Below are positions 1 through 12,663 of a DNA stretch of 64,000 nt, piece after piece (position 1 is the first letter of the stretch; the number at the start of each line of letters is the position of its first letter). The DNA lies in contig NZ_CP033107.1 in the NCBI RefSeq assembly GCF_003856975.1, forward strand, positions 3,224,001 through 3,288,000. The letters run 5' to 3'. Source of the DNA: Plantibacter sp. PA-3-X8. Its GTDB lineage: Bacteria; Actinomycetota; Actinomycetes; Actinomycetales; Microbacteriaceae. The translations under genes and the position numbers were made by a program. The notes beneath the pieces are model-generated. The model saw only the letters and a list, made by a program, of their open reading frames with translations, did not search any database and was not told the DNA's origin.

Positions 1-83
1 TGACATTGTGCACGCTGTTGAGTTCTCAAGGATCGGATGCTCCTGCCTTTGGCCATCACGACCGCCCTGCAGGGCAACTTCTC
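1..83 (-). other. rRNA operon 5' leader (16S gene lies outside window)
   Basis: Read on the minus strand, this stretch follows a strong promoter and contains the segment GAGAACTCAACAGCGTGCAC, which resembles the leader found just before 16S rRNA in many Actinobacteria. It is inferred to be the start of an rRNA precursor running leftwards out of the window. The 16S gene itself is not visible, so the call rests on the leader and the paired promoters. Confidence 0.7.
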
Positions 84-112
84 TAACTTACCACTTCTTC
101 GGTTCTTGTCAA
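84..112 (-). promoter_or_regulatory. rRNA operon promoter P2
   Basis: A perfect -35 TTGACA (107-112) is followed after 16 bases by TAAGTT (85-90), or after 17 bases by AAGTTA (84-89). It lies directly before the conserved rRNA leader. Confidence 0.75.
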
Positions 113-192
113 GTCGAACCAGGAGCTGATCTGAGTGGACCGGAGTCCGTCTGATCCTCACCGCTTCGATGACCCGAGAGCTGGGAAGTTCC

Positions 193-221
193 AACCTAGT
201 CTTGAAGTGAGACGATCTCAA
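193..221 (-). promoter_or_regulatory. rRNA operon promoter P1
   Basis: The -35 TTGAGA (216-221) and -10 TAGGTT (193-198) are separated by exactly 17 bases. It lies about 100 bases upstream of P2, giving the tandem arrangement usual for rRNA operons. Confidence 0.65.
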
Positions 222-223
222 GT

Positions 224-238
224 GTGAGTTTGACTCAC
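224..238. promoter_or_regulatory. inverted repeat abutting the rRNA P1 -35 box
   Basis: GTGAGT and ACTCAC flank a three-base centre (TTG). The repeat begins two bases beyond the P1 -35 hexamer, where an activator or repressor could bind. No known regulator is recognised. Together with the hairpins at 284-305 and 372-388, this accounts for the gene-free stretch 113-399. Confidence 0.35.
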
Positions 239-283
239 GCGGAGATCCTCGGCTTTTGGCTGGGTATCAGTCCCACTTGAGGC

Positions 284-305
284 CGGGAAGCTCTTCCGCT
301 TCCCG
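284..305 (-). terminator. hairpin downstream of the zinc-ribbon protein gene
   Basis: An 8-bp perfect stem, CGGGAAGC/GCTTCCCG, with a six-base loop, lies about 95 bases past the stop of the preceding minus-strand gene and before the rRNA promoters. No clear T-run follows. Confidence 0.35.
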
Positions 306-371
306 CACCTTTGGGGTGACGAGTGATTACTTTACGCAGACCGCCAGGGGCTGGCAAATCATCACTGCATC

Positions 372-388
372 CCGGGCGTGTCGCCCGG
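372..388 (-). terminator. probable terminator of the zinc-ribbon protein gene
   Basis: A 7-bp GC stem, CCGGGCG/CGCCCGG, with a three-base loop, begins 12 bases after the stop of the gene at 400. No long T-run follows, as is common in GC-rich Actinobacteria. Confidence 0.45.
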
Positions 389-399
389 ATCCACGCGCT

Positions 400-2286
400 T
401 CAGTCCCGATCAGCGTCACCGATGCCGAGGACGGCCGCCGAGTCGGAACCGGCCGCGACGACCGTCGCGACGGCCAGTGGGCTTCCGCCCCAAGCGGTGA
501 ACGAGTACTCGTCTCCGGCGGAGTCGACCGACCAACCGCGCTCGCCCGTGGTCGCGTCGATGCCGACGAGCGTGCCGTCGAGCGTGAGCAGGAGGGTCCG
601 ATCGCTGTATCCGACGAGGCTGCCCTCGGCGTCCTGCTCCTCGTATCGGATCTCACCGTCGCGAGCGCCGACCCCGGTGTATCCGCCTTCGCCGTCACCG
701 AGCATGATCGTGTCGCCCACGGTGTAGGCGCCGTCCCAGGTGCTCGTCAGTCCGCTGCGCCACTCGACCTCGCCGGATCGCGGGTCGAGGCGGCGGACCC
801 GCTCCCCCGACTGGTCGGCGACGACCAACAGCCCGCTCGCGTCGAGCACCACCGGCAGCGCCCCGGTCGCCTTCCAGCGCTCGGCGCCGGTGCGGTCGTC
901 CACCCCGCGGATCGTGGTGTCGTTGCCGGAGTAGTCGATCGCGACGAGATCGCCGCCCACCTGCTGGTAGTACCAGGAGAGGTCGCCCTGCCAGTCGATG
1001 GTCGATCCGTCGTCGAGCGAGTAGACCGCACCGTCGTAGAAGAGCTTGTCGCCCGCGGTGGTCGCCCGCTCGCCGGCATCACCGCTGACCTCCCAGACCG
1101 GGTCGGTCAGGTCCGTCGACCGGTAGCGGCCGACCGTCCCGGTGCCGTCGGCCGTGGTCGACGAGATGAGCAGGTCACCCTCGAGACCCGGGACGAACGC
1201 CGCCGGCGCAGCGAAGTCGGCGAAGCCGATCCCCTCGACACTCGAGTGCTCTTGCGAGGTGGACACCACGTGCCCGTCGCGACGGCTCACGGCCACCATG
1301 AGGTCGCCCTGACTCAGCACGATCGCGGCCGCATCCGGTGGGGAGACGACCACCGGTGCGTCGAAGCGGTCGAACTCCGGAGAGAGCTCGGTGACGCGAC
1401 GGTCCCAGAGGGTGTGGCCGTTCGCCGTGTTCACCAGGGAGACCACCGTCTCGCCCGGAGCGTCGTCGAGGGTCGTCTGATCCAGTGGCCGGTCGGTCGA
1501 CCACACGAGCAGCGCGGTGTTGGGGCTCGCGGTGTACCCGTTGAGGTAGAGCTCGTCGCCCGCGGGCACCTCGTCGTCCAGCGGATGCGCGAGTTCCCAC
1601 GTTCCGACGGTCGGCCTCGTCGGGAGGTCGCGGAGGAGCGCGAGCCCCTCGACGCGGTGGGGAACGGCCGCGACCACGATGAGCACGACCGCGACGATCG
1701 CAGTGACCACGGCCAGCGCGAGTCCGCCGAGGAGGAACCATCGTCGGCGCGAGGGGGCCCGCTTGACCGTGGTGGGCAACGAATCAGGGTGCCAGAGGGC
1801 GCGGGGCGCAGTCGGTTCCCCAGGTGCCTCCCCCGCGGCGGTCGCCGAGACAGGTTCGGCCGCAGCGGCTGTCGCCGGGTGCGGAGTCGACGCCTGCGAC
1901 GGCGTCGGGTTGGTGGACTCGGGGTCCGGGACCGGTGTCGTCACCGCGATCGCCGGGATCGACGTCGCGATACCGGGGGGCGTGGGCTCAGTGGTGTCGA
2001 CGTCCGGCGACGGCAGCCGATCGGCTTCACCCGCCGGGGCATCGGTCTCGACGTCGGGTGCATCGGTCTCGACGAGGTCGCCGTCGTCGGCCGGCGTGGG
2101 CCGGTCGTCCGCCGACTCCGACTCGGGCTCGTCCGCCGGCTCCGACTCGGCCGCCGCCTCGGCCTCGGCCGGTGTCTCCACCGTCGACAGCTCGCCCGTG
2201 CGCAGCGGCAGCATGGCCCCACAACTCGGGCACACACCGTCGCGACGGTCGACGATCTCGGTCCCGCACGCCTCGCAGAGCTGCAC
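400..2286 (-). CDS. zinc-ribbon membrane protein with extracytoplasmic PQQ-like beta-propeller
   Basis: The N-terminus has a CxxC-x11-CxxC zinc ribbon. A long acidic, Ser/Pro/Thr-rich linker follows, then one membrane helix near residues 185-210 (full-length numbering) preceded by Arg/Lys. The C-terminal ~400 residues carry repeated Gly-x-x-x-Trp blades (TLWDRR, PVWEVS, ERWKAT, EVEWRS, ERGWSV) typical of PQQ-type propellers. The predicted topology is a cytoplasmic ribbon and an external propeller. Substrate and role are unknown. An ATG exists at 2295, but the AAGGGG ribosome site abuts it; the GTG at 2286 is nine bases away and is preferred. It lies 52 bases downstream of tyrS and is probably cotranscribed with it. 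Confidence 0.7.
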   Translation of the reverse strand: MQLCEACGTEIVDRRDGVCPSCGAMLPLRTGELSTVETPAEAEAAAESEPADEPESESADDRPTPADDGDLVETDAPDVETDAPAGEADRLPSPDVDTTEPTPPGIATSIPAIAVTTPVPDPESTNPTPSQASTPHPATAAAAEPVSATAAGEAPGEPTAPRALWHPDSLPTTVKRAPSRRRWFLLGGLALAVVTAIVAVVLIVVAAVPHRVEGLALLRDLPTRPTVGTWELAHPLDDEVPAGDELYLNGYTASPNTALLVWSTDRPLDQTTLDDAPGETVVSLVNTANGHTLWDRRVTELSPEFDRFDAPVVVSPPDAAAIVLSQGDLMVAVSRRDGHVVSTSQEHSSVEGIGFADFAAPAAFVPGLEGDLLISSTTADGTGTVGRYRSTDLTDPVWEVSGDAGERATTAGDKLFYDGAVYSLDDGSTIDWQGDLSWYYQQVGGDLVAIDYSGNDTTIRGVDDRTGAERWKATGALPVVLDASGLLVVADQSGERVRRLDPRSGEVEWRSGLTSTWDGAYTVGDTIMLGDGEGGYTGVGARDGEIRYEEQDAEGSLVGYSDRTLLLTLDGTLVGIDATTGERGWSVDSAGDEYSFTAWGGSPLAVATVVAAGSDSAAVLGIGDADRD

Positions 2287-2338
2287 TCGGAGCATCCCCT
2301 TCAGGTTCGATGACGACGACGATGCCGTCGTCGGCGGA

Positions 2339-3649
2339 TCAGGCGGGCGCTCCGTCGAGGAACAGCCCGGCGAGGGTGCGCTTGCCGCGGCGCAGCACGG
2401 CCACCCCGCCCGTGAGGAAGCGGTCGTCGAGGGTCGCGTCGACGTCGTCGATCTTGCGGTTGTTCACCGAGACGCCTCCCTGGGCGACCGCGCGTCGAGC
2501 CTCACCGAGGCTCGAGCACAGCTCCGTGTCGACGAGCGCCTGGATGACGAGCGTCTCCGCGGCCACCCGCGCGTTCGGCAACTCCGTGACGGCCGACCGC
2601 AGCGTGTCCGCGTCGAGAGCGTCGAGATCGCCCTGACCGAAGAGCGCGGCCGACGCGGCGATGGCCGCATCCGTCGCGGCGACCCCGTGGACGAGCGCGG
2701 TGACGGCGTAGGCGAGGGTCTTCTGCGCCTCACGCTTGAACGGTTCCGACTCGGTCGCGGCCGCCAGTCGCTCGATCTCCACCCGATCGAGGAACGTGAA
2801 CACCTTCAGCCGGGCGATGACGTCCGCATCGTCGGTGTTGACCCAGAACTGGTAGAACGCGTACGGGCTCGTCATGCTCGGGTCGAGCCAGACCGCGTTA
2901 CCTTCGCTCTTCCCGAACTTCGTGCCGTCCGAGTTCGTGATCAGCGGGGTCCCGATCGCGTGGACGGTGGCCCGCTCGACCCGGTGGATGAGGTCGGTGC
3001 CGCTCGTGAGGTTGCCCCACTGGTCGCTCCCGCCGGTCTGCAGGACGCAGCCGTATTCGCGGTACAGCTCGAGGTAGTCCATCCCCTGCAGGATCTGGTA
3101 ACTGAACTCGGTGTAGCTGATCCCCGCCTCCGAGTTGAGACGGGCACTGACCGCGTCCTTCTTCAGCATCGTGCCGACGCGGTAGTGCTTGCCGATCTCC
3201 CGCAGGAAGTCGATCGCGGAGAGCGGTGCGGTCCAATCGAGGTTGTTGACCATGCGCGCGGCGTTGTCGCCCTCGAAACTGAGGAAGCGTTCGATCTGCG
3301 CGCGGAGCGACTGCACCCACTCGGCGACGGTGTCCGGCGTGTTCAGCGTGCGCTCGGCGGTCGGTCGTGGGTCGCCGATGAGGCCGGTCGAACCGCCGAC
3401 GAGCCCGAGCGGGCGGTGTCCGGCAAGCTGAAGCCGACGCATGACGAGCAGCTGGACCAGGTTGCCCAGGTGGAGGCTCGCCGCCGTCGGGTCGAACCCG
3501 CAGTAGTAGGTGATCGGCGTTCCGCCGAGCAGGCGCTTCAGCTCCTGCTGATCCGTCGACACATGGACGAGCCCGCGCCAGACGAGTTCGTCCCAGACGT
3601 CCTCGAAGGTCGGATCGTTGCGCTGGTCAGGAAGAGCGAGGTTCGACAC
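2339..3649 (-). CDS. tyrS: tyrosyl-tRNA synthetase
   Basis: Class I aminoacyl-tRNA synthetase charging tRNA-Tyr in the cytoplasm. It shows the HIGH-type signature as HLGNL, the tyrosine-binding YCGFDPTA region, the SDQWGN segment, the KMSKS-type loop KFGKSEGN, and a C-terminal S4-like RNA-binding domain (GGVSVNNRKIDD). Length 436 aa matches the bacterial TyrS family. The GTG start is chosen because TAGCCT lies seven bases upstream, suggesting a leaderless mRNA. No T-box leader is seen. Confidence 0.97.
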   Translation of the reverse strand: MSNLALPDQRNDPTFEDVWDELVWRGLVHVSTDQQELKRLLGGTPITYYCGFDPTAASLHLGNLVQLLVMRRLQLAGHRPLGLVGGSTGLIGDPRPTAERTLNTPDTVAEWVQSLRAQIERFLSFEGDNAARMVNNLDWTAPLSAIDFLREIGKHYRVGTMLKKDAVSARLNSEAGISYTEFSYQILQGMDYLELYREYGCVLQTGGSDQWGNLTSGTDLIHRVERATVHAIGTPLITNSDGTKFGKSEGNAVWLDPSMTSPYAFYQFWVNTDDADVIARLKVFTFLDRVEIERLAAATESEPFKREAQKTLAYAVTALVHGVAATDAAIAASAALFGQGDLDALDADTLRSAVTELPNARVAAETLVIQALVDTELCSSLGEARRAVAQGGVSVNNRKIDDVDATLDDRFLTGGVAVLRRGKRTLAGLFLDGAPA

Positions 3650-3656
3650 GCTTGCA

Positions 3657-3662
3657 AGGCTA
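3657..3662 (-). promoter_or_regulatory. -10 box of leaderless tyrS
   Basis: TAGCCT lies seven bases before the tyrS GTG, so transcription would begin at or next to the start codon. Confidence 0.5.
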
Positions 3663-3817
3663 TCAGCGCGGCATCGGCTGCCGGATCGGGCGCATCGGCA
3701 CCGGCGCGATCGTGGCGACCGTGACGTGCAGGAATTCCTCTCATTCGTCAGAGTTGTGGAAATACCTGCATGTTGCGACTAGGGTGATCGAGCCCACCCA
3801 CCGCCGAGAGGAGAACC

Positions 3818-4450
3818 GTGTACGTGCTGACCGTCGATCAGATCGCGAGCCGGACCGGCCCTGATCGAGCCGCCGGTGTCATCGAGTCGATCAACGACCG
3901 GTTCCCGGAGAGCCTGCTCCTCCAGGCCGAACGCACGGCGGGCGACGAGTTCCAGCTCGCCACCGAGGACGCCGAGGTCGCGCTCGCCATCGCCTTCGAC
4001 CTCCTCCGGGATCGCGGCTGGAGCGTGGGTGTCGGACAAGGCGACGTCCGGCGTCCGCTCCCCGATTCGACCCGAGCCGCGACCGGTCAGGCCTTCTACG
4101 CCGCGAGGGAGGCCGTCACGCGGGCCAAGCGGGCGCCCTTCCGGTTCGCGCTCGAGGCGGCCGACCAGCAGGGCGGCGCCGACGTCGAAGCGCTCATCGT
4201 GCTCCTCCTCCACCTCCGCGACCGGAGGACCGCCGGCGGCTGGGAGGTCGCCGACCTGCTCGCGGCCGGCGTGACCCAGTCCGAGGCCGCGGCACGACTC
4301 GGCATCACCGAGAGTTCGATCAGTCGCCGGGTCGCGGCCGCCGGAGTCCGAGCCGAAGCCGCGGCGACCACCGCGCTCATTCGCCTCCTGGCGAAGCTCG
4401 ACCAGGACGCCTCCGTGCACCACCCCGACGACCGAAAGGACGAGCGATGA
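3818..4450 (+). CDS. SatD-like protein with C-terminal helix-turn-helix
   Basis: 210 aa. The N-terminal ~120 residues (start YVLTVDQIASR, later AGDEFQ) resemble the SatD family named after a streptococcal acid-tolerance gene, whose biochemistry is unclear. Residues ~130-180 form a predicted helix-turn-helix (VTQSEAAARLGITESSISRR), so DNA binding is likely. The GTG start has a good site, GAGAGGAG, four bases upstream. A TAGGGT element at 3780-3785 may be its -10. The stop overlaps the next gene (ATGA), so the two are coupled. The SatD link is by eye; a generic phage-like HTH regulator is the alternative. Confidence 0.6.
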   Translation: MYVLTVDQIASRTGPDRAAGVIESINDRFPESLLLQAERTAGDEFQLATEDAEVALAIAFDLLRDRGWSVGVGQGDVRRPLPDSTRAATGQAFYAAREAVTRAKRAPFRFALEAADQQGGADVEALIVLLLHLRDRRTAGGWEVADLLAAGVTQSEAAARLGITESSISRRVAAAGVRAEAAATTALIRLLAKLDQDASVHHPDDRKDER

Positions 4451-5046
4451 ACCTCATCACGCTCACGCCCATCACCTGGCCGACCGTCATCGGCCTCCTC
4501 GGAAGCGCGCTCGTCTTCCTCCTGCTGGCCCGGGTGCTGACCGCGCGTCTCGCGGATCGTCTCATGGTCGTGGCGGCTGCCCTCATGGTGATCGGGGCCC
4601 TCCTGGTCGCGCTCGTCCCCTCGGTTCCGCCGACCGGTCCGGCACTCGTGCTCCTCGGCGTCTTCGTCCTCGCCGTCGCGGTCGCCGGCGGTGGTCCGGT
4701 CGCCTCCTTCGTCCTCGCCCTCGCGACGAAGGGCAGCGTCGCCCCCGGGACCCACGGCGGCATCCTCGTGGAGCACCGGAACCCGAGCGCCTCGCAGGTC
4801 GTCGGACGTCCGATCGAAGTGCTGCGCGGCGGGACCGCGATCGGGATCCTCGAACGGCTCGCCCTCGTCGCCGCGTTGTTCTCCGGCTATCCGGAGGCGA
4901 TCGCGGTCATCGTCGCCGTGAAGGGTGTCGGACGCTTCACCGAACTCGACTCGGCCGAGGCGCGCGAGCGGTTCATCATCGGCTCGCTCGCCAGCCTCCT
5001 CTGGGCTGCCGGGGTGGCGTCGATCCTGCTGCTCGCGCGAGGCTGA
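4447..5046 (+). CDS. integral membrane protein paired with the SatD-like protein
   Basis: 199 aa with about five predicted membrane helices: near residues 13-32, 38-58, 64-90, 137-157 and 178-197. The hydrophilic stretch ~95-115 holds HGGILVEHRNPSASQ. No enzyme motif is recognised. The start overlaps the upstream stop by four bases, pointing to translational coupling and a joint function. It converges on mpg with a nine-base gap. Confidence 0.65.
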   Translation: MNLITLTPITWPTVIGLLGSALVFLLLARVLTARLADRLMVVAAALMVIGALLVALVPSVPPTGPALVLLGVFVLAVAVAGGGPVASFVLALATKGSVAPGTHGGILVEHRNPSASQVVGRPIEVLRGGTAIGILERLALVAALFSGYPEAIAVIVAVKGVGRFTELDSAEARERFIIGSLASLLWAAGVASILLLARG

Positions 5047-5055
5047 GTCGGCGGA

Positions 5056-5673
5056 TCAGTCCACCGCCCTGGGCGAGCGGCGGTACGGCGAGACGGTCGT
5101 CTCCCCCGGGAGCACGAACCGCCACGGGTAGGCGGCTCCCCCACCGAGCCCGCTGACGCCCGTCCGCGGACCGGTCGCCGAGGCGAGCGGGCGCTCGGGC
5201 AGGAGCAGATCGAAGGGCGGCTCGGCGAGGTCGTCACCCGACTGGTCGAGCGCGATCCCGAGCGCCACGGTGAGCCGTGCCGGTCCTCTGGCCAGGTCGC
5301 GATCCGACACCCGTTCACCGCGTCGCAGCCGCGCGAGCTCCAGCCCCGCGACGACCTCGCCGGCACGCAGGAGGACGGCCGACGCCGTGCCGACCGGTGA
5401 ACACACGACGTTGATGCAGACATGCATGCCGTAGCTGAAGTACGCGTACAGATGCCCGGGCGGACCGAACATCGGACTCGTGCGCGGCGTCGGACCACGG
5501 TGCGCATGGGATCCGGGATCCTCGCCGACCCCGAGATAGGCCTCGACCTCGGTGAGACGGACCGACACGGTGCCCTCGGGCGTCGTGTGGGACAGCACCG
5601 CTCCGAGCAGCGCGGGCGCGACCTCGAGGGCCGATCCCGAGGTCAGCGCCCGCAGCGGACCGGCCGTCGTCAT
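5056..5673 (-). CDS. mpg: DNA-3-methyladenine glycosylase
   Basis: 205 aa monofunctional glycosylase of the AAG/MPG family, which removes alkylated purines by base flipping as the first step of base-excision repair. Visible family motifs are EVEAYLG with the catalytic Glu, the GPTPRTSPMFGPPGHLYAY segment, and YGMHVCINVVC. It starts 13 bases after argH with a GGGG ribosome site. It is probably transcribed with the arg operon, a position also seen in relatives, but has no link to arginine synthesis. Confidence 0.93.
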   Translation of the reverse strand: MTTAGPLRALTSGSALEVAPALLGAVLSHTTPEGTVSVRLTEVEAYLGVGEDPGSHAHRGPTPRTSPMFGPPGHLYAYFSYGMHVCINVVCSPVGTASAVLLRAGEVVAGLELARLRRGERVSDRDLARGPARLTVALGIALDQSGDDLAEPPFDLLLPERPLASATGPRTGVSGLGGGAAYPWRFVLPGETTVSPYRRSPRAVD

Positions 5674-5686
5674 CGGACCCCGCCGT

Positions 5687-9344
<3,658 letters not shown>

Positions 9345-9348
<4 letters not shown>

Positions 9349-10253
9349 GAGTCCTCCGGGACGACCTCGGTGCCTGAGCCGTTCTGGGTGAACACCTCGA
9401 GCAGGATGGAGTGGGGTACGCGGCCGTCGATGATGGCAGCCTTGGCGACCCCGCCGTCGACGGCGTCGAGGCAGGCGGTCATCTTCGGGATCATGCCCGA
9501 TTCGAGCGTGGGCAGCATGGCTCGGAGCTCACTCGTCGTGATCTGCGAGACGAGCGAGTCGCGGTTGGGCCAGTCGCTGTACAGCCCGGCGACATCGGTC
9601 AGGATGACGAGCTTCGCGGCACCGAGTGCCACGGCGAGCGCCGCGGCGGCCGCATCGGCGTTCACGTTGAGCGTCAGGCCGGGCTGGTCGAGGTCGGGGG
9701 CGATCGAGGAGACCACCGGGATGTTGCCGGCGTCGAGGTAGGCCTGCACCGAGGTCGGGTCGACGCTGACGACGTCGCCGACGAGCCCGATGTCCACGGT
9801 CTCGCCGTCGACGACGATCGAGCGACGACGCCCGCCGAACAGGCCCGCGTCCTCGCCGGACAGTCCTGCGGCGAGCGGGCCGTGTCCGTTGATCCGCCCC
9901 ACGAGCTCGGGGTTGACCTGACCGGTGAGGACCATGCGGACGACCTCCATGGCCTCGGGCGTCGTGACCCGGTACCCGCCGCGGAACTCGCTGTGGATGT
10001 CGAGCCGCTCGAGCATCGCGGAGATCTGCGGGCCGCCACCGTGCACGACGACGGGCTTGAGCCCCGCGTAGCGCAGGTAGACCATGTCCTCCGCGAACGC
10101 CTGCGCGAGCTCGTCGCTCACCATCGCGTTGCCGCCGAACTTGACGACGATCGTCTGGTCGCGGAAGGTCTTCAGCCAGGGAAGCGACTCGATGAGGGTG
10201 GCGGCCTTGATCGCCGCCTCCTCGGGAGAGTTGTCTCGATACTGGGTCATCAT
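9345..10253 (-). CDS. argB: acetylglutamate kinase
   Basis: Phosphorylates N-acetylglutamate, the usual feedback-controlled step when arginine is high. 302 aa. The N-terminal VKFGGNAM phosphate loop, HGGGPQI glycine loop and LTDVAGL ATP-side motif are visible. The length and N-terminal helix before KFGG are of the arginine-sensitive hexameric type (inference). Start ATG overlaps the argJ stop; a second ATG follows at once and cannot be excluded. Confidence 0.96.
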
Positions 10254-11422
10254 CAGCTCGCGTACGCGCTGTTCTCGTGCACATAGTCGTGCGTGAGGTC
10301 GTTCGTCCAGATGGTGGCTCCCGTGTCACCGGCGTGGAGGTCGATGAGCACGTGCACGGCGCGCGGTGAGAGGTCGACGAGGTCGCGCGACTGATCCGGC
10401 TCGCCGGCGGTGCACACCTGGACGCCGTTCATGGCCACGTCGATCCCGTACGGGTCGAACTCGGCGCCCGTGGTCCCGACGGCCGCGAGCACCCGGCCCC
10501 AGTTCGGGTCGTTGCCGAAGATGGCCGCCTTGAAGAGGTTGCTGCGGGAGACCGCGCGGGCGACCTCGACCGCGTCGTCCTCGGACACCGCGCCGACGAC
10601 CTCGATCGCGACGTCGTGGGCCGCGCCCTCGGCATCGGCTTGCAATTGCAGGGTGAGGTCGCGGCACACCTCCGTCAGCGCCTCGGTGAAGGCGGACAGC
10701 TCCGGGGTGACGCCGCTCGACCCGGACGCGAGGAGCGACACCGTGTCGTTGGTGGACATGCAGCCGTCGGAGTCGAGGCGGTCGAAGGTGACACGGGTCG
10801 CGCTGCGGAGCGCCTGGTCGAGCTGCGCCGGCTCGAGCACGGCGTCGGTCGTGATGACGACGAGCATCGTCGCGAGCCCGGGGGCGAGCATACCCGCACC
10901 CTTCGCCATGCCGCCGACGGTCCATCCGTCCGCGCTCCGAACGGCCTGTTTCGGCTTCGTGTCGGTCGTCATGATCGCCGTGGCCGCGGCGAGGCCGGCC
11001 GCTTCGCTCGCACCGTCCTCGTCGGCGACCGCGCGGGTGGCGTCCCAGACGCCCGCGGTCAGCTTGTCGAGGTCGAGCTGTTCGCCGATGAGCCCCGTGG
11101 AGCAGACGAGGACGTCGCCGGCCGAGATCGCGAGTCGCTCTGCGACGGCCTCCGCGGTCGCGTGCGTCGTCTGGAAACCGCGCGTCCCCGTGTAGCAGTT
11201 CGCGCCGCCAGAGTTCAGGACGATCGCCGAGACGATGCCGTCCTGCATGACCTGCTCGCTCCAGAGGATCGGGTTGGCCTTGCACCGGTTGCTGGTGAAC
11301 ACCGTCGCCGCATGCTGCAACGGACCGACGTTCTGGACGACCGCGAGGTCGAGGCCCCCGGAGGTCTTGAGACCGCAGGCGACGCCCGCCGCGAGGAACC
11401 CTGCTGCTGCTGTCACACTCAC
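10253..11422 (-). CDS. argJ: glutamate N-acetyltransferase / ornithine acetyltransferase
   Basis: Recycles the acetyl group from N-acetylornithine to glutamate and may also make acetylglutamate from acetyl-CoA. 389 aa. The self-cleavage site is visible as [11 protein letters not shown] before TML, with Thr as the new N-terminal nucleophile. The open frame runs far upstream inside argC; the GTG at 11422, overlapping the argC stop as GTGA, is the start because the family sequence ([12 protein letters not shown]) begins there. Whether it is mono- or bifunctional cannot be told from sequence. Confidence 0.95.
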   Translation of the reverse strand: MSVTAAAGFLAAGVACGLKTSGGLDLAVVQNVGPLQHAATVFTSNRCKANPILWSEQVMQDGIVSAIVLNSGGANCYTGTRGFQTTHATAEAVAERLAISAGDVLVCSTGLIGEQLDLDKLTAGVWDATRAVADEDGASEAAGLAAATAIMTTDTKPKQAVRSADGWTVGGMAKGAGMLAPGLATMLVVITTDAVLEPAQLDQALRSATRVTFDRLDSDGCMSTNDTVSLLASGSSGVTPELSAFTEALTEVCRDLTLQLQADAEGAAHDVAIEVVGAVSEDDAVEVARAVSRSNLFKAAIFGNDPNWGRVLAAVGTTGAEFDPYGIDVAMNGVQVCTAGEPDQSRDLVDLSPRAVHVLIDLHAGDTGATIWTNDLTHDYVHENSAYAS

Positions 11423-12462
11423 GGTGCCACTCCATTCACACTCAAGCCGGTCGTCTCGGGGAGCCCGAGCGCGATGTTCGCCGATTGGATCGCCGCGCCG
11501 GCGGTCCCCTTCACGAGGTTGTCGACGGCGGTCACGACGACGACCCGTCCCACCGTCTCGTCGACGGCGAGTCCGATCAGCGCGGTGTTGGCGCCGAGGA
11601 CGTCGGCCGTCCGGGGGAACGAGCCCTCGGGCAGCACCTGGACGAACGGCTCGTCGGCGTAGGCCGTCTCCCAGGCCTCGCGGACCGCTGCCGCCGTGGT
11701 GCCCGGGACGATGCGTGCCGTCGAGGTGGCCAGGATGCCGCGCGACATCGGGACGATGACCGGGGTGAACGAGATGGACGCGCGATCGGCACCGGCCGCC
11801 CGGAGGCTCTGCGTGATCTCGGGGATGTGCCGGTGGGTACCGCCGACGGCGTACGGGTTGGCCGTGCCGAGCACCTCGCTCGCGAGCAGGTTGACCTTCA
11901 GGCTCTTCCCTGCACCGGACGGCCCGACGGCGAGCACGGAGACGAGGTCGAGCGGCTCGATCACCCCCGCGGCGATGCCGGGCGCGAGGGACAGGGCGAC
12001 GGTGCTCGCGTTGCATCCGGGAGCGGCGATCCGCTTGGCGCCCACGAGTGCGTCGCGCCCCCGACCGGTGGACGTCTGGAGCTCCGGCACGCCGTAGGCC
12101 CAGGCACCGAAGTAGTCGCCGCCGTAGAAGGCGTCCCAGTCGGCTTCGTCGACGAGCCGGTGGTCGGCTCCGCAGTCGACGACGAGGGTCTCCGGTGGAA
12201 GCGATGCCGTCACCTCACCCGACTTGCCGTGCGGCAGGGCGAGGAAGACGACGTCGTGTCCCGCGAGCACCTCCGGCGTCGTCGCTTCGAGGACGAGATG
12301 CCGGAGTGATCGGAGGTGTGGCTGGTGGTCGACGAGCGGTTGACCGGCGTTCGCGTGCGCGGTCACCGTCCGGACGTCGAAGTCGGGGTGGTCGGCGAGC
12401 AGCCGAAGCAGCTCGCCTCCTGCGTAGCCGGATGCTCCGGCCACCGCTACAGAGAAGGACAT
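11419..12462 (-). CDS. argC: N-acetyl-gamma-glutamyl-phosphate reductase
   Basis: NADPH-dependent reduction of acetylglutamyl phosphate, and first gene of the arg operon. 347 aa. The Rossmann motif [14 protein letters not shown] and the active-site Cys in APGCNAS are present, and [10 protein letters not shown] is the usual His region. TAAGGT lies exactly six bases before the ATG, suggesting leaderless transcription of the operon. Confidence 0.96.
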   Translation of the reverse strand: MSFSVAVAGASGYAGGELLRLLADHPDFDVRTVTAHANAGQPLVDHQPHLRSLRHLVLEATTPEVLAGHDVVFLALPHGKSGEVTASLPPETLVVDCGADHRLVDEADWDAFYGGDYFGAWAYGVPELQTSTGRGRDALVGAKRIAAPGCNASTVALSLAPGIAAGVIEPLDLVSVLAVGPSGAGKSLKVNLLASEVLGTANPYAVGGTHRHIPEITQSLRAAGADRASISFTPVIVPMSRGILATSTARIVPGTTAAAVREAWETAYADEPFVQVLPEGSFPRTADVLGANTALIGLAVDETVGRVVVVTAVDNLVKGTAGAAIQSANIALGLPETTGLSVNGVAP

Positions 12463-12468
12463 GGCTCT

Positions 12469-12474
12469 ACCTTA
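12469..12474 (-). promoter_or_regulatory. -10 box of leaderless argC operon
   Basis: TAAGGT lies six bases before the argC ATG. The 12520-12540 palindrome is about 45 bases further upstream. Confidence 0.5.
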
Positions 12475-12519
12475 TTGAGTGGACGCTCGAGGGGCGGAGG
12501 CGGCGACTCCTGGACGACT

Positions 12520-12540
12520 GCACGGTCACCTGGACCGTGC
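12520..12540. promoter_or_regulatory. perfect inverted repeat upstream of argC
   Basis: Eight-base arms, GCACGGTC and GACCGTGC, flank ACCTG. It lies between the end of the response-regulator gene and the argC promoter. It could be an operator for the arg genes or a terminator of the two-component genes. No T-run follows, and it does not resemble the AT-rich ArgR box. Confidence 0.4.
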
Positions 12541-12663
12541 GAGCACCGGGGTCGCCTATCGTCGCTCTGCGGTAGCGCGTGCGGACACGGGACGGCGGAG
12601 GGCGCGGAGCGTGATCGCCCGCGAAGAACCCTGTGCCTGGAAACGTGCCATGTCGAGAGCGTA

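Noticed and set aside
256..2313. Open frame of 685 codons on the plus strand
   Set aside because: Antisense to the zinc-ribbon/propeller gene, which has clear Cys motifs and a membrane helix.
10253..12016. argJ extended to 587 codons
   Set aside because: The extra part lies inside argC in another frame and is Arg-rich. The GTG at 11422 fits the family start.
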